Below, piece after piece: positions 59,506 through 64,000 of a stretch of DNA of 64,000 nt. Source of the DNA: Marsupella aquatica (lineage: Eukaryota; Marchantiophyta). A program made the translations under genes and the position numbers. Each line of letters begins with the position of its first letter. Position 1 is the stretch's first letter. The DNA lies in the NCBI GenBank assembly GCA_973895155.1, contig OZ316891.1, positions 30,814,001-30,878,000 of the forward strand, in the 5' to 3' direction. The notes under the pieces are model-generated. The model did no database searches and was not told the DNA's origin. It saw only the letters and a list, made by a program, of their open reading frames with translations.

Positions 59506-59818
59506 GCTACACTGTCCATCTTAAATAGTGTGAGTATATATAATTAGTGTGACACCAAAATTAGAGTGACGTGCACTAAATTGTGTGAACATTTTTTTTA
59601 ACCAGAATCACACTAACGAAGTATGTTAATCACACACTTTACTTTGTATGAGAGTCCACTTGAGTTTCTATTTGTGCCTCTATTCAAGGCAAAAACCTCA
59701 ATTAGTGATCAAAAGTGTGACTTCATGTGACCTAAAATTAGAGTGGCGCCTGATATAATGTGAGTCACACTATTTTATGTGAGATGTAAAATTTGAAGGG
59801 CTATGTGGACAGTGTAGC
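59506..59818. mobile_element. Putative MITE with GCTACACTGTCCA termini
   Basis: A 313-bp segment bounded by a perfect 13-bp inverted repeat GCTACACTGTCCA (59506-59518) and TGGACAGTGTAGC (59806-59818). The interior is full of TTAGTGTGAC / GTCACACT motifs on both strands. More of these lie just outside to about 60115, so the element may be nested in a larger relative. No clear target duplication. Confidence 0.5.
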
Positions 59819-61207
59819 GTTATGCAAGAATTAACAACATTAGTGCCACTAATATTAATTTTTGCCGGTTTTTTAGAGTAGTTTCTTTTCACATTTGTTT
59901 GAATTGCTAGTATAAAGGTGATCTTGAGTCCAAAGTAACAGTAATTTTTGTTTATTATTCAAAACAGTATTTTTCCTCTATTTTCCCACTCTTGAGACCA
60001 CAGTAACAAACTTTCATGCGCACGGAAATAGTGTCATGGCAAAATTAGTGTGACTAACACTAATTCACAAGCCGGGTTCCTGACAATTGATGCTCTCAAA
60101 TTAGTGTAACACTATATATGTCGAGCAGTGCAGGTACCTTCTTTGAATAAGCTAGTTAACAGATTCTAAGGGAAGTGGAAAAGTATTATGCTTCTGCAAA
60201 ACAAATGACTTGAGGAAAGTTCCCAAATACAGATTTTTGAGGACATACTCTCATTTTTTGCCTCAAAAATAACAATTGATTTTAATTAAAAAAGCCAACT
60301 ATCTTGACCTGTATTCCCATCTATGGCAAATATTCCACCGCACATCACAAGATCTTGATATGTTTGAAATTTTGAACCTAGGTATGACAACACATCATTT
60401 TGGAGGGATAGAGGTCAAAGAAAGGGAAAAAGTTTAGGTCTGTTATTGTTTTAAAGTATCTTTGGCTGGCTTTTCTCCACGGTTTGTGCTGCTGCCTGGA
60501 GTTTTTATGCCTCTGCCTTGGGCTTTTGTTGGGTTTGCCCTCCCCTATGGCCCTGTTGGTTCCCCGTTTCCGTGGGGTTTTTGCGGATTCTTATTCAAAA
60601 TTAAAAAGTTTTGGGGTTCTCCTCCCCCCCCCAAAAAAAAAAGAAGAAGGAAAAAAGTGGTGATGACTAAACTCAATATGAGGTCTTTTATTTCTAGGCC
60701 TCCAAATGATGGGTTACATTTTGATGTTCTTATGTATAGGATAACCCTTCCCCAAGAGGGGGTAATGAGCTGTAATCCCTGAGGGTGCTGAGCCCAAGGG
60801 AGTTACACCCATTGTCCACAAGTGTGGATGAGTTACCAGGCATAAAGCCTGAGTGAACTTTTATACAACATTCAGTTCAATTTTACATAGGAAAAGTTTG
60901 AACCATCACTGTTTGCCACGTGTACTTTACTCTATCTCTCATTCGAATTTCATAATCCCCAGGCCAGGCTGGCCCAAGGGTTCCGTGGCCTCACCCGGCC
61001 TCATAACCCTCTACCCACATACAAGGAAAAAATTCAGGAAGAGTTTATGTTCCATGGCTTCACCCGGGGGTAATGCCTCATAACCTTGTACACACATACA
61101 AAGGAAAAACTTCAGGAAGACTTTACAAGGCTAGGAACCCTAGACCAAACCTCCATTATCTTATCTTACTTATAAAGCACAAATAGAAGCTAAAGTTGGG
61201 CTCTAGA
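59819..61207. other. Intergenic stretch
   Basis: No gene recognised. An approximately 75-bp diverged direct repeat (CCTCATAACCYTSTAC-CACATACAAGGAAAAA) lies at about 60978-61120. Confidence 0.4.
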
Positions 61208-61216
61208 CTTCTAGAG

Positions 61217-61384
61217 GAGAGATATACTTGATGGACCCCTAAATTGAAATGGCTTACTTGATAGACCCCATGAGACCCCATGAGCTTTTGGGTACATTGA
61301 TTTGAGGTCTATCAACAGTCTGGATCATTCATGGGTCCATCAAGTAACACTTTGCATTTTGGGGGTCCATCAAGTATCTATGTC
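61217..61384. mobile_element. MITE of the CTTGATGGACCCC family with 9-bp target duplication
   Basis: A 168-bp element with long nested inverted repeats (TACTTGATGGACCCC at both ends; TTACTTGATAGACC / GGTCCATCAAGTAA inside). It is flanked by the perfect 9-bp direct repeat CTTCTAGAG (61208-61216 and 61385-61393). Same family as 6525-6690 and 18806-18965. The duplication length suggests Mutator-like. Confidence 0.75.
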
Positions 61385-61393
61385 CTTCTAGAG

Positions 61394-62230
61394 TGAACCG
61401 TAAACTCTAGACAGTAACTCTAATAAAGACAAAACTGAAAATGGATGAGGGCAAAGATGAAGGGAACAACCTACATTCTTTTGCAAGTCTTTTCGGTCTT
61501 GTCTCTGTTGACGGAATTCCTGTATGCAAGAAAGGTAACATGTGTCTAACCTTTTCTACTAGGTGCTACCATTTCCATAACCATGTGCCTAGAAAATCCT
61601 ACCTGGTGCTGTTTTTCCAGATAGGCATTAAGCGTCCCTGTTCGCCAATCAGCAGGAGGTAGTGTATAATGCAAGTAAACAGTAATTTTGTTAGCGAGGA
61701 TTTTAATTTTATTTAAACTTTTTGCTGCCTTTTTATATATTTTGTGTTTTTTCATGACTCCAGATGGCTAGCAAGGTTGCTAGCCAAAAGAGGAGTCCCA
61801 AAAATGTATGTATCAACCAAGTTGTTGTTAGCCAGGCAGTTGGATATGGAAAAATTAGTGGTCATGTGAGGAAAGATTTTGCTCGTGTGAGTATTTTTTT
61901 TTGACTGTTTCCTCACACTCTACAATGACCCTACTGCCAGTCAGCATTTCCTCTGGTCACAAGGCTAAGGCTAGTAACCGCACCCAGCTTGCCGGTCAGC
62001 ATTTCCTCCGGTCACACATAGGCTAGCAACCCCATACCAAACCTTCATTACCCTACCCATTAAAAGAATGGGCATTCATGGGCTTGTAGTTCAGAATGAT
62101 GAACCTATAACCAATTGGCTTAGGTTAATTGGCTAAGAGATTGTGGGTAGTGGATTTGAGTTCTGATTATCTGTTAGGCCCCTGGTTGCCCACTTTGTGG
62201 CCCTGATTTAATCTTCTCTCCTTCCTGGTG
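61394..62230. other. Intergenic stretch
   Basis: No gene recognised. A GGCTAGTAACC / GGCTAGCAACC duplication with TCAGCATTTCCTC lies at about 61938-62031. A short palindrome GCTAGCAAGGTTGCTAGC lies near 61767. Confidence 0.4.
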
Positions 62231-62231
62231 G

Positions 62232-62545
62232 GGGTCCTTGGGATCCATTGGGGTTCACCCTGGTCTGGGTTTCCTACAGAAAAAGTGTGACGGTGTGGGT
62301 CCTTGGGATCCATTAGGGAGTCTCAAACTTTGCGTTGCTGCTTCCAGGCGCGGTCAGAGACGAAATCCTGGGAAAAAAGTGGCGGACACGAAAATCCGTG
62401 TCCGCACACTGCTGAACCGTGACCGAAACTACTAGTTTCGGGCCTCTCTTTTTTCCCGTGACTCGAAGGATTGAGACACCCTATTGGGGTTCACCCTGGT
62501 CTGGTTTCCTCCAGAAAAAGTGTCACACTGGGTGGGGGGAGTCTA
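62232..62545. repeat. 65-bp tandem duplication, second copy split by a MITE
   Basis: GGGTCCTTGGGATCCATT starts both copies (62232 and 62297). The first continues uninterrupted into GGGGTTCACCCTGGTCTGG. The second is cut at ATT by the element 62315-62482 and resumes at 62483 with ATTGGGGTTCACC. Confidence 0.85.
62315..62482. mobile_element. MITE of the AGGGTGTCTCAAA family, 168 bp
   Basis: The left end AGGGAGTCTCAAAC pairs with the reverse complement of the right end, AGGGTGTCTCAATC. It has a 3-bp duplication ATT (62312-62314 and 62483-62485). The neighbouring uninterrupted repeat copy shows the empty site with a single ATT, confirming the borders. An inner hairpin GGACACG...CGTGTCC is present. 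Confidence 0.85.
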
Positions 62546-63185
62546 ATTGTATTTCCTCCCCACTTCCTTTCAAGACAAAAAAAGCAGGATGAACCTATGA
62601 GCGTGGTAGAATTGAAATGCTTACAAGAGACTGTGTGAGTTTTAGTGTGGCGCGTCTGCTTGACGATATCATCTGTGAGGCAGACCAACGATATTAAAAT
62701 TCGTGTCAGGCAGCAAAAGACCATCGATATTAAATCCCGTCAGCCATTCCACATTGGCAAGTATATCAATGGTAGGTGTCCTGGTCGACGAGCTTCTGAC
62801 TTCACCTTTTTTTCGTATATGTGAAGCAACGACCTCGACTAACAACCTCTGCCATGCATTGGTCAACTCCGGCTCGAGGGAAAAGATGAAAGCTCCAACA
62901 TCTACCTCCAATGGAAATCATCTCGTAAAGGAATAGCAGACTAGACGCCCTCGGTCGACCCTCTAGTAAAATCCATCTTCGTGGGCAGATTCAATTTGGC
63001 CGTTGGTGGATTTCTTAGAGTCCGTCAAGAAAATGAGATTCCCAATCCAAAAAGCGCTGTGAACGCGTTGACGAGGAAGCCAACGTATAGGGTTTTGGGT
63101 TTAACAACAACTTAATAGTGGAACAACTATCCTTCGAAGGATCCGCAGCCCGGATCCGCGAGGGTAGGGAAGCCGCTACCTCGTG
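62546..63185. other. Upstream region of the oxidoreductase gene
   Basis: No gene recognised; the 80-residue frames at 62669-62936 overlap on opposite strands. A telomere-like AGGGTTTTGGGTTTAA lies at about 63089. Confidence 0.35.
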
Positions 63186-63192
63186 TATAAAC
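63186..63192 (+). promoter_or_regulatory. TATA box of the oxidoreductase gene
   Basis: TATAAAC lies about 218 bp upstream of the ATG at 63404, predicting a 5' UTR of roughly 185 nt. It is a consensus match in a suitable position. Confidence 0.5.
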
Positions 63193-63403
63193 ACTGGGTT
63201 ATGTGGCGGTTGTCGTGAGTGAGTTTACAGTAGCAAGACAGCAGAAAATGAATCCGTAGTCCAGTAGCAATGGACTTTCAAAGTGTTTCACTTTTGGGTT
63301 ATTAATTAGCTTTGCTTCTAGATTCTTATCATCTTCAGTTCTCGGAAGGGATAATTTTCTTGCGAGATCTGAGTGCCGTTTGGGTCTGTTGAGCTAAAAG
63401 TGT

Positions 63404-64000
63404 ATGGCGATGGCGAGGATGAGGCGGAAGGCTGGGGGGCTGCTGAAGAACTCTTGGGAACGGCACATGTCCGTCCTTTCTATGAATCCCTTGCAAGTTT
63501 GTGTGGTGGGAAGCGGCCCAGCTGGATTTTACACAGCTGAGAAGGTTTGTAATTCTGTATTGATGGTCATGTTCATATACAGGCTTGAAAATGATTTGGA
63601 TGTTCTCTCACTTTTCTGCCTGTTTTCTTTTCTCTTAGAGCCTGCGGAATGAAGTCCAATCCCTGACAAACTATTGCCTGGGAATTCGTCCCTGACAAAC
63701 TATTGCCTGGGAATTCGTCGCTGTGCAGATACTGAAGCGTTTCAGTGAGGCTAAGGTGGATATAATTGACAGATTGCCAACTCCATTTGGTTTAGTTAGG
63801 TCGGGAGTTGCGCCAGACCATCCAGAAACGAAGGTGATCTCCGCGCTTGGGAAGCCTACTGTGTTCCTGCATTAGTTCCTTAAGGATTCGTTGCCTGGAA
63901 AACAGATGTCAACTAAATGGGCAGTACCAAGTTCCGAAATTCTTTACAATTGACAATGCCTTTTCTATTAGATCTGTCAATTTCCATTTTCCTATACACG
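63404..64000 (+). CDS. MFDR: NADPH:adrenodoxin (ferredoxin) oxidoreductase, mitochondrial, 5' part
   Basis: A flavoprotein that passes electrons from NADPH to mitochondrial ferredoxin for iron-sulfur cluster and biotin synthesis. Two exons are seen, both phase 0. Exon 1 is 63404-63544 (47 codons) and exon 2 is 63729-63833 (35 codons, donor GTGATC). Exon 1 starts with an Arg-rich presequence ([18 protein letters not shown]), fitting mitochondrial import, then the FAD-binding dinucleotide fold [14 protein letters not shown]. Exon 2 carries [19 protein letters not shown], a signature of adrenodoxin reductases. The remainder lies off the right edge; the last 167 bases appear intronic. A 29-bp tandem duplication sits just before the exon-2 acceptor (63661-63718). 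Family assignment is firm from these two exons. Confidence 0.9.
63661..63718 (+). repeat. 29-bp tandem duplication in intron 1 of the oxidoreductase gene
   Basis: The unit CCCTGACAAACTATTGCCTG plus nine bases occurs twice (63661 and 63690). It ends ten bases before the exon-2 splice acceptor, so it duplicates the likely branch-point region. Confidence 0.9.

Noticed and set aside
60462-60782. 106-codon frame with Pro/Phe/Gly-rich sequence
   Set aside because: G/T-rich low-complexity sequence with no start context, domain or splice support.

Overview
This window is nuclear DNA of a land plant. The evidence is split genes with GT/AG introns, a plant NACK-type kinesin-7, a plant ankyrin-repeat family, a Ty1-copia retrotransposon primed by initiator tRNA-Met, and many small DNA transposons. 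A non-seed plant (bryophyte, lycophyte or fern) is possible, but the sequence alone does not settle this. I see no rRNA, tRNA or CRISPR.

Four host genes can be reconstructed by joining exons. (1) At the left edge, minus strand, is a hypoxanthine-guanine phosphoribosyltransferase missing its 3' end (1-2161). (2) At 7785-14139, plus strand, is a complete 14-exon NACK/HINKEL-type kinesin-7 of about 1261 residues. Its first exon carries a perfect in-frame 279-bp duplication, and a perfect mitosis-specific MSA promoter motif lies about 300 bp upstream. (3) At 40292-43402, minus strand, is a complete four-exon ankyrin-repeat protein of about 750 residues with a conserved C-terminal module. (4) At the right edge, plus strand, are the first two exons of a mitochondrial NADPH:adrenodoxin (ferredoxin) oxidoreductase (63404 onward).

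The space between them is transposon and tandem-repeat DNA. A young Ty1-copia element (23404-29973) has two LTRs that appear identical, a 5-bp target duplication, a primer-binding site and a polypurine tract. Its gag and pol share one frame and are separated by a single UGA. Its U3 carries a dimeric 18-bp array rich in ACGTG cores just upstream of a TATA-like box. A diverged solo LTR of the same family (about 53909-54256) lacks that array. Five kinds of non-autonomous DNA element can be delimited by terminal inverted repeats. Two have 8-bp target duplications (hAT-like), one has 9-10-bp duplications (Mutator-like), and one has 3-bp ATT duplications with an empty site preserved next to it. The fifth has clear inverted ends but no duplication that I can see. 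A CACTA-like terminus flanks the copia element.

Tandem arrays with units from 18 to 236 bp recur throughout, and an unusual interleaved pair of inverted repeats lies at 33593-33732. The four host genes have unrelated housekeeping, cytokinesis and mitochondrial roles, and nothing suggests they act as one pathway. I found no convincing new multi-gene system. The items most worth following are the kinesin exon-1 duplication, the copia U3 array and the interleaved inverted repeats.
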